Below are positions 7,214 to 15,893 of a DNA stretch of 64,000 bases, in pieces; positions within the stretch are counted from its first letter, which is position 1; each line of letters starts with the position of its first letter. The DNA is taken from contig NZ_URFY01000012.1 of NCBI RefSeq assembly GCF_900547205.1, positions 1 through 64,000 on the forward strand, written 5' to 3'. The notes beneath the pieces were generated by a model that was not told where the DNA came from, searched no databases, and was given only the letters and a program-made list of their open reading frames with translations. The translations under genes and the position numbers were made by a program. The stretch is from an uncultured Bacteroides sp. Its GTDB lineage: Bacteria; Bacteroidota; Bacteroidia; Bacteroidales; Bacteroidaceae.

Positions 7214-8884
7214 ATGAAACCCGACTATTCTTATCTGAAAAAGAGATTTCTATTTCTGCTGGTTGCTTTGAGCATTGGCTGTACTCTTTGTGCGGATAAC
7301 GGGTTGAAGCAATTGACCGATTCTTTGCGCAGGATGATAGATGAAAAACCTGCTTTCGTTCAGAAGAAGGAAGAACGAATTAATCGGATAAAATGCTTGT
7401 TGAAGGCTTCCGACCTGACTCTCGAGCGGGAGTATCGGATTAATCTTCAATTATACGATGAATACAAGAAGTTTGTGATTGATTCTGCTATCCATTATGT
7501 CGATCGGAATCTGGAGATTGCACATAAGTTGAACAGACCCTATTGGAAGTATCAGACATCTTTGCAACTTAGCCTTTTATATTCCATGTGCGGCAGATAT
7601 AGGGATGCCGAACTGATTTTGGAAAATATAAAAACGGCTGAACTCCCCCGACGATTATTACCCGCCTATTATGAAACCTACTCCCGCTTCTGGGGATATT
7701 ACTCAATTACTGCTACCAAAGATCGGTATGGTCAACAGCGGGAAGCTTATCAGGATTCGTTGATTGCTCTTTTAGACCACAGCTCTTTTGATTATAAATT
7801 GTCGAGGGCATATTATTATGGAAGTCGTGATTCTATTGAAGCGAAAAAAATACTTCAGGGACTTTTGGAAACTGAAGAAGTGGGGACGCCCAATTATGCC
7901 ATGATAACTCATGCGTATGCATCGTTTTGTTGGTATCAGCAGAAATATGAAGAAAGAAAGAAGTATCTGATGATGTCTGCCATTGCAGATATCAAGAATG
8001 CTACAAGGGAAACGGCTTCATTGCAATCGCTCGCATTGATACAATACGATGAGAAGAATCTGGCAGATGCATTTAAATTCACACAATCTGCATTTGATGA
8101 TGTTGTATCATCGGGTATTCATTTCCGTGCAATGGAAATATATAAATTCTATTCCATTATTAATACTGCTTATCAGGCTGATCAGGCAAAGTCAAAATCG
8201 AATCTGGTTACTTTCCTTATTTCTACAAGTATTATCCTTTTCTTATTAATCTTGCTGGTGATATGTATTTATGCACAGATGAAAAAGATATTAAAGATAA
8301 AGAGGGCGCTGGCACAGAGCAATGAAAAATTGTTGGGGTTGAATGACAAACTGAACAATATGAATAGCCAGTTGAACGACACGAACAATCAATTGTGTGA
8401 AATCAATAATGTGAAAGAGCATTATATAGCCGAATTTTTTGATGTATGCTTTAGCTATATCAACAAAATGGAGAAATACCAGAATATGCTGTATAAGATT
8501 GCTATCAATAAATACTATGAAGAACTGATTAAGAAGCTGAAATCGTCTGTTCTTATCGATGAGGAGTTGAGTGCATTATATACCCGTTTCGACAAGGTAT
8601 TCCTAAATTTATATCCGACCTTTGTTTCAGATTTCAATGCGCTGCTCAAAAAAGAGGAGCAGATTGTTTTGAAACCTGGTGCATTGCTGAGCCGGGAGCT
8701 TCGCATCTATGCTCTTTTGCGTTTGGGCATAACGGATAGCGGGAGGATTGCTAATTTCCTCCGATGCTCCAATAGTACTGTCTACAATTACCGAACCAAG
8801 ATGAGAAACAAAGCAGCTGTAGACAGGGACGAATTTGAAAATGAGATTATGAAAATCAGCTCCACACAAGACAGAATTTCGTAA
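7214..8884 (+). CDS. DUF6377-type membrane regulator (BT2160-like)
   Basis: A 556-residue protein in the arrangement of Bacteroides one-component membrane regulators. It has an N-terminal signal peptide (LFLLVALSIGCTLCADN), about 300 residues of TPR-like helical repeats predicted in the periplasm, one transmembrane helix (ISTSIILFLLILLVICIYA), a coiled coil rich in LNDKLNNMNSQLND-type heptads, and a cytoplasmic C-terminal part. That part ends in a LuxR-like helix-turn-helix (GRIANFLRCSNSTVYNYR). An upstream alternative start at 7127 would overlap rplI and precede the promoter, so ATG 7214 is chosen. It lies upstream of the 9.1-13.6 kb enzyme genes and matches BT2160, the presumed regulator of that operon. 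Confidence 0.82.
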   Translation: MKPDYSYLKKRFLFLLVALSIGCTLCADNGLKQLTDSLRRMIDEKPAFVQKKEERINRIKCLLKASDLTLEREYRINLQLYDEYKKFVIDSAIHYVDRNLEIAHKLNRPYWKYQTSLQLSLLYSMCGRYRDAELILENIKTAELPRRLLPAYYETYSRFWGYYSITATKDRYGQQREAYQDSLIALLDHSSFDYKLSRAYYYGSRDSIEAKKILQGLLETEEVGTPNYAMITHAYASFCWYQQKYEERKKYLMMSAIADIKNATRETASLQSLALIQYDEKNLADAFKFTQSAFDDVVSSGIHFRAMEIYKFYSIINTAYQADQAKSKSNLVTFLISTSIILFLLILLVICIYAQMKKILKIKRALAQSNEKLLGLNDKLNNMNSQLNDTNNQLCEINNVKEHYIAEFFDVCFSYINKMEKYQNMLYKIAINKYYEELIKKLKSSVLIDEELSALYTRFDKVFLNLYPTFVSDFNALLKKEEQIVLKPGALLSRELRIYALLRLGITDSGRIANFLRCSNSTVYNYRTKMRNKAAVDRDEFENEIMKISSTQDRIS

Positions 8885-9022
8885 ATTAAGGTCAGATACC
8901 TTCTAAACCATCTACATTTTTAGTGCCATACGAGAATGTTAACTATTTGATATTCAGTGAAAATGCTGTTTTAAGAATCTACATAAAGTAGTGTAACATC
9001 CATTCTGTGTTATTTATTTGGC

Positions 9023-9030
9023 TAGTTTTG
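9023..9030 (+). promoter_or_regulatory. -7 element TAGTTTTG of the glycoside-oxidation operon
   Basis: An exact TAnnTTTG match about 80 bp before the preferred start of the first dehydrogenase gene. No -33 TTTG is seen. This is the likely promoter controlled by the upstream regulator. Confidence 0.5.
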
Positions 9031-9110
9031 CGATATCGGTTTTCAAGTCATTAACCTAATGGCGAAAATCGATGAATAATCTATTGTTTGCACTTAAATT
9101 CACAAAGTAT

Positions 9111-10223
9111 ATGGATACACAATTTTCAATAGGCACTAAAATAAAAGTAGGTTTAATCGGCTTTGGTAGAATGGGACGATTCTATTGGGAGGCGATGCAG
9201 AAAAGTGGGCGATGGGATATTGCTTATATTTGCGATACAGATTCTAAGACGCGTGAATTAGCCAGACAGTTGTCTCCCCAATCTCATGTAGTAGAAGATG
9301 ATCAATTTATTTTTGAGGATGAAAGCGTGCAGGTTGTCGGACTTTTCACGTTGGCAGATTCGCGATTGCGACAAATAGAGAAAGCTGTACGCTATGGAAA
9401 ACATCTTATCTCGGAGAAACCCGTAGCAGATACGATGGAAAATGAGTGGAAAGTGGTGGATATCACAGAAGGATCAAGTCTACTTTCTACTGTTAATTTA
9501 TACCTGCGTAATTCTTGGTATCACAATCTGATGAAGGAGTACATTCGGAACGGGGAAATAGGCGAACTAGCTATTATCCGTATTTGCCACATGACTCCCG
9601 GATTGGCACCAGGTGAGGGGCACGAATACGAGGGTCCCGCTTTCCATGATTGCGGAATGCACTATGTGGATATCGCCCGGTGGTATGCCGAATGTGAGTA
9701 TAGGACTTGGAATGCACAGGGAGTGAATATGTGGAATTATAAAGATCCCTGGTGGGTGCAGTGCCACGGAACTTTCGAGAATGGCGTTGTATTTGATATC
9801 ACTCAGGGGTTTGTCTACGGACAATTATCAAAAGACCAGACACACAATTCTTATGTAGATATTATCGGGACAAAAGGAGTGGTACGCATGACACACGACT
9901 TCAAAACTGCTGTTGTCGATTTGCACGGGGTGACACAGACGCTTCGGGTAGAAAAACCTTTCGGCGGTAAGAATATCGATGTATTGTGTGATTTGTTTGC
10001 CGACTCTATAGAAACCGGACAGCGCAGTCCCCGATTACCGTTATTGCACGACTCCGTCATTGCATCCGAATATGCATGGAAATTCCTGCAGAATGCGCAT
10101 AAACACGATTTGCCAGCCATCGGTAGCCTTGAAACCCTTGAACAAATTCGTGAACGAAGAAGAAATATGAAAAATGGATATGGATTACTGCACAGTAATC
10201 TTCCTCAGATAAGTAACCCTTAA
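9111..10223 (+). CDS. Gfo/Idh/MocA family dehydrogenase (BT2159-like)
   Basis: A 370-residue NAD(P)-dependent oxidoreductase without signal peptide, so cytoplasmic. The Rossmann motif is VGLIGFGRMGRFYW near the N-terminus. The family's EKPVADT segment, with the catalytic-type lysine, is present, and a DCGMHYVDIARWY helix carries the His of the active site. An ATG at 9072 would add 13 residues unlike the family, so ATG 9111 is preferred. In B. thetaiotaomicron the matching gene BT2159 belongs to the operon that oxidises C3 of glycosides. A cytoplasmic oxidoreductase could reduce 3-keto sugars back to sugars or regenerate cofactor; that role is inference. Confidence 0.88.
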   Translation: MDTQFSIGTKIKVGLIGFGRMGRFYWEAMQKSGRWDIAYICDTDSKTRELARQLSPQSHVVEDDQFIFEDESVQVVGLFTLADSRLRQIEKAVRYGKHLISEKPVADTMENEWKVVDITEGSSLLSTVNLYLRNSWYHNLMKEYIRNGEIGELAIIRICHMTPGLAPGEGHEYEGPAFHDCGMHYVDIARWYAECEYRTWNAQGVNMWNYKDPWWVQCHGTFENGVVFDITQGFVYGQLSKDQTHNSYVDIIGTKGVVRMTHDFKTAVVDLHGVTQTLRVEKPFGGKNIDVLCDLFADSIETGQRSPRLPLLHDSVIASEYAWKFLQNAHKHDLPAIGSLETLEQIRERRRNMKNGYGLLHSNLPQISNP

Positions 10224-10234
10224 AATAAAAAATT

Positions 10235-11722
10235 ATGTCAGACATTTCGAGAAGAGACTTTCTCAAAACGGGAGCTTTAGCTTTGGCTGGAATTACCATT
10301 GCTCCAAGTTCAATTTTAGGAATGAGTCACGGCCACGTGTCACCTAGTGATAAACTAAATCTAGCAGCTGTGGGTATTGGCGGCATGGGACATGCCAATA
10401 TCAATAATGTGAAGAATACTGAAAACATAGTGGCTCTTTGCGATGTGGATTGGAAATATGCCAAAGGCGTATTCGATGAATTCCCAAAAGCAAAGAAGTA
10501 CTGGGATTATCGTAAGATGTATGATGAAATGGGTAAGTCCATTGATGGTGTAATCATTGCGACTGCCGATCATACTCACGCTATTATCACCGCAGACGCT
10601 ATGACAATGGGCAAACATGTGTTTTGCCAGAAACCGTTGACTCACTCTGTGTATGAATCTCGTTTGCTGACTAAATTGGCGGCTTCGACCGGTGTAGCTA
10701 CTCAAATGGGCAACCAAGGTGCTTCGGATGAAGGCACGGACTTGGTTTGCGAATGGATATGGAACGGCGAAATTGGTGAAGTGACGAAGGTAGAATGCGC
10801 TACTGACCGTCCCATCTGGCCGCAAGGGTTGAACGCGCCCGAGAAGGCGGATCGCATACCTAATACTTTGAACTGGGATCTGTTTACAGGACCTGCCAAG
10901 CTGAACGCATTTAATGAGGTTTATCATCCTTGGAACTGGCGTGGATGGTGGGATTACGGAACAGGTGCTTTGGGCGATATGGCTTGTCACATTCTGCATC
11001 AGCCGTTTAGAGCTTTGAAACTCGGTTATCCGACAAAAGTAGAAGGTTCGTCAACTCTATTATTGAGTGCTTGTGCTCCGCAGGCGCAGCATGTCAAAAT
11101 GATTTTCCCTGCCCGTGACAATATGCCGAAGGTGGCAATGCCGGAAGTAGAAATTCACTGGTATGATGGCGGTATGATGCCTGAACGTCCGAAAGGTTTC
11201 CCGGAAGGCAAAGAACTCATGGGCCCCGGTGGTGGTCTGACTATTTTCCACGGAACCAAGGATACTTTGATTTGTGGCTGTTACGGACAACAACCATTCT
11301 TGCTGTCGGGTCGTGTGCCGAATGCTCCGAAGGTTTGCCGTCGTGTACCTAACGCTATGGGCGGCGGTCATGAGATGGACTGGGTACGTGCTTGTAAGGA
11401 AGATAAGTCGAGCCGCATAATGACTAAAGCTGATTTCTCAGAATCAGGGCCAATGAATGAAATGGTGGTAATGGGAGTGCTCGCCATCCGTTTGCAGGGA
11501 TTGAACAAAACTCTGGAGTGGGATGGTGCTAATATGCGCTTTACAAATATTGGCGAAAATGAAACCATTCGCACAGTTGTAAAAGACGGATTCAAGATTC
11601 ACGACGGTCATCCTACATTTGATAAGACTTGGACAGATCCAGTGAATGCTCAACAGTTTGCTGCCGAATTGGTGAAACACAACTATCGTCAGGGGTGGAA
11701 ACTGCCCGATATGCCAAGATAG
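10235..11722 (+). CDS. Exported Gfo/Idh/MocA dehydrogenase with Tat signal (BT2158-like)
   Basis: A 495-residue dehydrogenase that begins with a twin-arginine signal (SRRDFLKTG, then ALALAGITIAP), so it is exported folded with bound cofactor. The Rossmann motif is AAVGIGGMGHANI. Active-site features include CQKPLTHSVYESR and the GTGALGDMACHILH helix. It belongs to the family of glycoside 3-dehydrogenases. The matching BT2158 was reported to oxidise the C3 hydroxyl of glucosides and glucosinolates, the first step of a non-hydrolytic cleavage route. It starts 11 bp after the previous gene, in the same operon. Confidence 0.9.
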   Translation: MSDISRRDFLKTGALALAGITIAPSSILGMSHGHVSPSDKLNLAAVGIGGMGHANINNVKNTENIVALCDVDWKYAKGVFDEFPKAKKYWDYRKMYDEMGKSIDGVIIATADHTHAIITADAMTMGKHVFCQKPLTHSVYESRLLTKLAASTGVATQMGNQGASDEGTDLVCEWIWNGEIGEVTKVECATDRPIWPQGLNAPEKADRIPNTLNWDLFTGPAKLNAFNEVYHPWNWRGWWDYGTGALGDMACHILHQPFRALKLGYPTKVEGSSTLLLSACAPQAQHVKMIFPARDNMPKVAMPEVEIHWYDGGMMPERPKGFPEGKELMGPGGGLTIFHGTKDTLICGCYGQQPFLLSGRVPNAPKVCRRVPNAMGGGHEMDWVRACKEDKSSRIMTKADFSESGPMNEMVVMGVLAIRLQGLNKTLEWDGANMRFTNIGENETIRTVVKDGFKIHDGHPTFDKTWTDPVNAQQFAAELVKHNYRQGWKLPDMPR

Positions 11723-11767
11723 AATAGAGAATTGAAAATTAAAGATTAAAAATTAAATAGTTGTATC

Positions 11768-12625
11768 ATGAAAAAAGTATTTTACTCATTAGCTTGTTGC
11801 CTTGCTGCAGGAGCTTTAGTGTCCTGTGGTGGTCAGAAATCAGGAAATGCTCAGAACGAGCAAGTAGCATTGTCATATTCTAAATCATTGAAAGCAGTGG
11901 AATCAGATAGTTTGAATTTGCCGGTTGATAAAGATGGCTACATCACTATCTTCGATGGCGAAACATTTAATGGTTGGCGTGGTTACGGCAAGGACAGAGT
12001 TCCTTCCAAGTGGACAATCGAAGACGGTTGTATCAAATTCAACGGTTCTGGTGGTGGTGAAGCTCAGGACGGTGACGGTGGCGATTTGATTTTTGCCCAC
12101 AAGTTCAAAAACTTCGAATTGGAACTGGAATGGAAGATCTCTAAAGGCGGTAACTCCGGTATTATGTATCTGGCACAGGAAGTTACTACCAAAGATAAAG
12201 ACGGTAACGATGTTCTCGAGCCCATTTATATTTCTGCTCCCGAATATCAAGTATTGGATAATGCCAACCATCCCGACGCTAAGTTAGGAAAAGATAATAA
12301 TCGTCAGTCGGCTTCTTTATACGATATGATTCCGGCAGTTCCACAGAATGCTAAACCGTTTGACGAATGGAACAAAGCTAAAATTATGGTTTATAAAGGT
12401 ACAGTTGTTCACGGACAAAACGATGAAAACGTACTTGAATATCATCTGTGGACAAAACAATGGACTGATATGTTGCAAGCTAGCAAGTTCAGCGAAGATA
12501 AATGGCCTTTGGCGTTTGAGTTGCTGAATAATTGCGGTGGTGAAAATCATGAAGGCTTCATCGGATTGCAAGATCATGGTGATGATGTTTGGTTCCGTAA
12601 CATCCGCGTGAAGGTATTGGACTAA
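11768..12625 (+). CDS. DUF1080 lipoprotein, 3-keto-glycoside lyase/hydrolase (BT2157-like)
   Basis: A 285-residue lipoprotein with signal peptide and lipobox LVSCGG. The body is one DUF1080 (3-keto-disaccharide hydrolase) domain with a concanavalin-like beta-sandwich: YITIFDGETFNGWRGYG, then FELELEWKISKGGNSGIMYL, and a C-terminal VWFRNIRVK strand. Proteins of this family act on 3-keto glycosides after a dehydrogenase has activated them, by eliminating the aglycone and sometimes hydrating the product. The matching BT2157 carries out the cleavage step in B. thetaiotaomicron. It follows the Tat-exported dehydrogenase, which points to action in the periplasm or at the cell surface. Confidence 0.9.
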   Translation: MKKVFYSLACCLAAGALVSCGGQKSGNAQNEQVALSYSKSLKAVESDSLNLPVDKDGYITIFDGETFNGWRGYGKDRVPSKWTIEDGCIKFNGSGGGEAQDGDGGDLIFAHKFKNFELELEWKISKGGNSGIMYLAQEVTTKDKDGNDVLEPIYISAPEYQVLDNANHPDAKLGKDNNRQSASLYDMIPAVPQNAKPFDEWNKAKIMVYKGTVVHGQNDENVLEYHLWTKQWTDMLQASKFSEDKWPLAFELLNNCGGENHEGFIGLQDHGDDVWFRNIRVKVLD

Positions 12626-12648
12626 TCGCTTTCTGAAAAAAACAAGGC

Positions 12649-12702
12649 ACGGATTTCACGGAAATCCTCCCGTTGAAGGGATGCTAAAACCGTGAAATCC
12701 GT
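12649..12702. repeat. REP-like inverted repeat (ACGGATTTCACGG)
   Basis: ACGGATTTCACGG (12649-12661) and CCGTGAAATCCGT (12690-12702) form a perfect 13-bp inverted repeat around a 28-nt loop, followed by a further related GTAATCCGT. Short CACGGATT-type repeats recur between genes in several phyla. It lies inside the operon, between the DUF1080 gene and the TIM-barrel gene, so it may adjust mRNA stability between them. Confidence 0.6.
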
Positions 12703-12743
12703 GTAATCCGTACCTTAAAGTTTAACTTCTGATATCTATAGAT

Positions 12744-13640
12744 ATGAAAATCCGAATTTGTTTATATATATTAGCCGCTCTTCTAATGATTCCCATTACC
12801 TTGACGGCAAAGCCTAAAAAAGAGGTAGCAATTCAACTTTATTCTGTTAGAGATCTGCTGGATAAAGTAGATAATAAGGATGGGAAATGTGATGCCGCCT
12901 ACACTTCCCTTCTGAAAAGACTGGCTAAAATGGGATACACCAGTGTGGAAGCTGCCAATTATGACAATGGTAAGTTCTACGACCGGACTCCTCAACAATT
13001 TAAGGAAGATGTTGAATCTGCCGGAATGAAAGTATTGTCTTCTCATTGTTCCAGGGGGCTATCGAATGAAGAATTGTCTTCGGGCGATTTTTCTCAATCA
13101 CTCCAGTGGTGGGATCAGTGCATTGCCGATCATAAGGCAGCAGGGATGAGTTACATCGTGGCTCCTTGGATGGGTGTGCCTAAAACGCTAAAAGATCTGG
13201 ATACATATTGTGCTTATTATAATGAGATAGGCAAACGTTGCAAACAGCAGGGTTTATCGTTCGGTTATCATAATCACGCACATGAGTTTCAGAAAATTGA
13301 GGGTGAACTGATGTATGACTATATGCTCGAGCATACCAATCCAGAATATGTATTCTTCCAGATGGATGTTTATTGGGTGGTTCGCGGGCAAAGTTCTCCG
13401 GTTGACTACTTTAATAAGTATCCCGGTCGCTTCAAGATGTTCCACATTAAAGATCACCGAGAGATTGGAGCAAGCGGGATGGTAGGTTATGATGCTATTT
13501 TTAAGAATGCAAAGACGGCAGGTCTGAAGTACATTGTGGCTGAGATAGAAAGTTATAGTATGCCGGTAGAGAAGAGTGTAGAAGTGAGCCTGGATTATTT
13601 ATTAGAAGCTCCTTTTGTAAAGAAGTCATATACTAAATAA
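12744..13640 (+). CDS. Exported xylose-isomerase-like TIM-barrel enzyme (BT2156-like)
   Basis: A 298-residue protein with a signal peptide (IRICLYILAALLMIPITLTA) and a sugar phosphate isomerase/epimerase-type TIM barrel. Metal-binding signatures are visible: SVEAANYDNG, SFGYHNHAHEF, FFQMDVYWVVRGQ, MFHIKDHRE and IVAEIESY. Their Glu, His, Asp and His/Glu residues match the usual divalent-metal site. The matching BT2156 was reported to act on the eliminated 3-keto intermediate (hydration) in the alternative glycoside cleavage pathway. It is last in the operon, followed by a strong terminator. Confidence 0.88.
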   Translation: MKIRICLYILAALLMIPITLTAKPKKEVAIQLYSVRDLLDKVDNKDGKCDAAYTSLLKRLAKMGYTSVEAANYDNGKFYDRTPQQFKEDVESAGMKVLSSHCSRGLSNEELSSGDFSQSLQWWDQCIADHKAAGMSYIVAPWMGVPKTLKDLDTYCAYYNEIGKRCKQQGLSFGYHNHAHEFQKIEGELMYDYMLEHTNPEYVFFQMDVYWVVRGQSSPVDYFNKYPGRFKMFHIKDHREIGASGMVGYDAIFKNAKTAGLKYIVAEIESYSMPVEKSVEVSLDYLLEAPFVKKSYTK

Positions 13641-13651
13641 CGTAATTCCTT

Positions 13652-13710
13652 GAGAGAAGGCATAAAAAAAGTCTGTGCATGCTTCTGCATGTCAGACTTT
13701 CAATTCTCTC
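13652..13710. terminator. Bidirectional terminator after the glycoside-oxidation operon
   Basis: An inner stem AAAGTCTG/CAGACTTT (13668-13675 with 13693-13700) is extended by GAGAGAA/TTCTCTC (13652-13658 with 13704-13710). It lies between two convergent genes. Confidence 0.75.
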
Positions 13711-13725
13711 GGAACTGTAACTTGA

Positions 13726-13950
13726 TTAGTTAGCAGCTTCAGTTTCTGTTGCAGTGCTATCAGCTGCCAAAGAATCAGTAGCCTGAGCTGCTGCTTGTTC
13801 TGCTTCAAGAGCTGCTGCTTCTACAGCTGCGATTGAGTCAGCGATACGGATTGAATCTGCAGTTGCTTTCTGAGCGTCAGCTGCTTTGTTACCACATGAT
13901 GCGAATGATACTGCTACGATAGCTACAGCCATCAAAACTAATTTTTTCAT
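13726..13950 (-). CDS. Small alanine-rich lipoprotein
   Basis: A 74-residue product with a signal peptide and lipobox SFASCGNK. The remaining 50 residues are Ala-, Asp-, Ser- and Glu-rich, low in complexity, and probably helical (ADSIRIADSIAAVEAAALEA). This is a common type of abundant small envelope lipoprotein in Bacteroides, of unknown function. The -7 element TACCTTTG lies at 14005-14012. It is convergent with the preceding operon. Confidence 0.8.
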   Translation of the reverse strand: MKKLVLMAVAIVAVSFASCGNKAADAQKATADSIRIADSIAAVEAAALEAEQAAAQATDSLAADSTATETEAAN

Positions 13951-14004
13951 TTTCTTTGCTTTTTAAAAAAACGTAATACAATCAATTGCTTTATTAAAAC
14001 GCTG

Positions 14005-14012
14005 CAAAGGTA
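14005..14012 (-). promoter_or_regulatory. -7 element TACCTTTG of the small lipoprotein gene
   Basis: An exact TAnnTTTG match on the minus strand, 55 bp before the start codon, giving a leader of about 48 nt. No clear -33 element. Confidence 0.5.
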
Positions 14013-14110
14013 TGCACTTTTTCAATACGTTGTTCTCGTAAAGCCAACTTTTTTTATATTTTTTTTTGTAAGGTTGTTTAATATTCCTTCAATTCATGTT
14101 CTAAAACATA

Positions 14111-15784
14111 CTAATCTACTACTATACTGTTATATAAATACCTTTTGATACTACGTTTCGGAGTCTTCTCAAATTCCGTGGGATATAGTTGGATTTTGCT
14201 TATCTTCTCGTAAACTGCCACATTATTATTTATGTTTTTCAAATTCTCGTCCATAATAGTTTTCAGATTATCCGGGTTGTTCAGCCCAAGAGAATCCAAT
14301 GCTTCATAATCGGCATAGACAAGAGCGACCAATTTCTTGTTGCGCTCGATAACAAGACTTTCGAGAATGAAAGGCAAGTTGTTAAGTCTTGATTCCAATT
14401 CTTCAGGGAAGATGTTTTGTCCGCTCGAACTTAGAATCATCGACTTGAGTCGTCCGCGAATGAAAATATTTCCGCAGGCGTCCATCGTTCCCAAATCGCC
14501 GGTACGTAGCCATCCGTCTTCGCTGAAAACCTCCTTGGTTGCTTCCGGGTTTTTGTAGTATCCCACCATTACGTTCTCACCGCGTACTTGAATTTCTCCG
14601 GTTTCTGCTTCCGGGTTTTCTTTATAGATGCGCGCTTCCATAATATCCAGTACTTTTCCTGAGGAGCCTAATACAAATTCATTCCATGGCGAATAGCTGA
14701 TAAGTGGACCGCATTCCGTCATTCCATAGCCAATGGTAAAAGGGAATTTGATTTTATAGAAAAACTCTTCCACTTCTTTATCCATGGCAGCGCCGCCAAT
14801 GATAATTTCCTTAAATCGACCACCCAAGGCATCGATCAACCTTTTGCGTATCTGGTTGTAAATCTGATTGTCGAGCAGGGGAATATTGAGTGCCCACTTC
14901 ATTCCTTTTTTATTAATGAGCGGCTGGATGATATTCTTATAAATCTTTTCGATGACAAGAGGAACGGTGATGATTAAGTTTGGTTTCACCTCCTCAAACG
15001 CCTTCATGATAATCTTAGGCGAAGGAGTTTTCCCAAGCAAAGTGACATGGGTGCCTACGGCGGTAGCCGTCAGGAAGTCGAATGCGCAACCATAAGCATG
15101 AGCAAGCGGAAGGAAAGAAAGTACTTTGTCTCCTTTTTTAAGTAGCTCGGTGCGTATGCCGAAGGTAACGTTTCCGGCAAGGTTGTTGCCTGTCAGCATC
15201 ACCCCTTTGCTGAAACCGGTAGTTCCGGAAGTGTAGTTCAGCAACATCACTTTATCATTCGTGAGGGTGGTATATTGAATATCCTCGCGGGTAAATCCGT
15301 TCGGATAAGCGGATAGCATTTCTTTATCAGAGTTCTTCAGAAACTTCTGAATGGTTTCCCCGTCGCGCTGATAAAGACACCGGAAGTCGGTCAGTGAGAA
15401 TACTCCCCGCAATCCCGTCAGCTTTTCTTCTTCCAGATTTTCCCAAATGGTGTCGCTGGTGAACAGAAAAACCGATTCGGAGTGGTTGACGATATGATGA
15501 ACATCGTTGGGATTAAAATCTTGCAAGATGGGGACGACGATGGCGCCATACGTGATAGTTGCCATATAGGCGATGCACCAATGGGCATTATTTTTGCCGA
15601 TAACTGAAATTTTATCCCCTCTGCGGAGACTACAGTGCTTGAATAACAGATGTAAGCGAGCGATTTCTTCAGCCACCTGACCATACGTATAATGAGTATT
15701 TTCTCCGTAATCAGTATAACAGGGCAAATCCCAATTCTCACGAAAACTATTTTCGTATAGTTTAATGAAATTCTCTTTAATCAT
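14111..15784 (-). CDS. Long-chain fatty acid-CoA ligase (AMP-forming)
   Basis: A 557-residue AMP-binding enzyme that activates fatty acids to acyl-CoA through acyl-AMP. Motifs include the P-loop-like NYTSGTTGFSKGV, the AMP motif GYGMTECGP, the ATP-binding WLRTGDLG, and the hinge RGRLKSMILSSSGQNI with the catalytic lysine region KRSIKRYLY near the end. An upstream in-frame extension of 41 residues crosses the -7 element at 15808-15815, so ATG 15784 is chosen. It is divergent from mtaB. Such enzymes in Bacteroides feed exogenous fatty acids into lipids; specificity cannot be read from sequence. Confidence 0.92.
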   Translation of the reverse strand: MIKENFIKLYENSFRENWDLPCYTDYGENTHYTYGQVAEEIARLHLLFKHCSLRRGDKISVIGKNNAHWCIAYMATITYGAIVVPILQDFNPNDVHHIVNHSESVFLFTSDTIWENLEEEKLTGLRGVFSLTDFRCLYQRDGETIQKFLKNSDKEMLSAYPNGFTREDIQYTTLTNDKVMLLNYTSGTTGFSKGVMLTGNNLAGNVTFGIRTELLKKGDKVLSFLPLAHAYGCAFDFLTATAVGTHVTLLGKTPSPKIIMKAFEEVKPNLIITVPLVIEKIYKNIIQPLINKKGMKWALNIPLLDNQIYNQIRKRLIDALGGRFKEIIIGGAAMDKEVEEFFYKIKFPFTIGYGMTECGPLISYSPWNEFVLGSSGKVLDIMEARIYKENPEAETGEIQVRGENVMVGYYKNPEATKEVFSEDGWLRTGDLGTMDACGNIFIRGRLKSMILSSSGQNIFPEELESRLNNLPFILESLVIERNKKLVALVYADYEALDSLGLNNPDNLKTIMDENLKNINNNVAVYEKISKIQLYPTEFEKTPKRSIKRYLYNSIVVD

Positions 15785-15807
15785 TGCACGTTTTTTGGTG
15801 AATTGTG

Positions 15808-15815
15808 CAAAAATA
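15808..15815 (-). promoter_or_regulatory. -7 element TATTTTTG of the acyl-CoA ligase gene
   Basis: An exact TAnnTTTG match on the minus strand, 24 bp before ATG 15784. It rules out the longer reading frame. Confidence 0.5.
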
Positions 15816-15860
15816 GGAATAAACTTTCGTATCCTAAAGTGTTTTACTAATAATAATGTG

Positions 15861-15868
15861 TAACTTTG
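15861..15868 (+). promoter_or_regulatory. -7 element TAACTTTG of mtaB
   Basis: An exact TAnnTTTG match 26 bp before the mtaB ATG, divergent from the acyl-CoA ligase promoter. Confidence 0.6.
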
Positions 15869-15893
15869 CGGGAAATATGTGTTATAACAGCTT

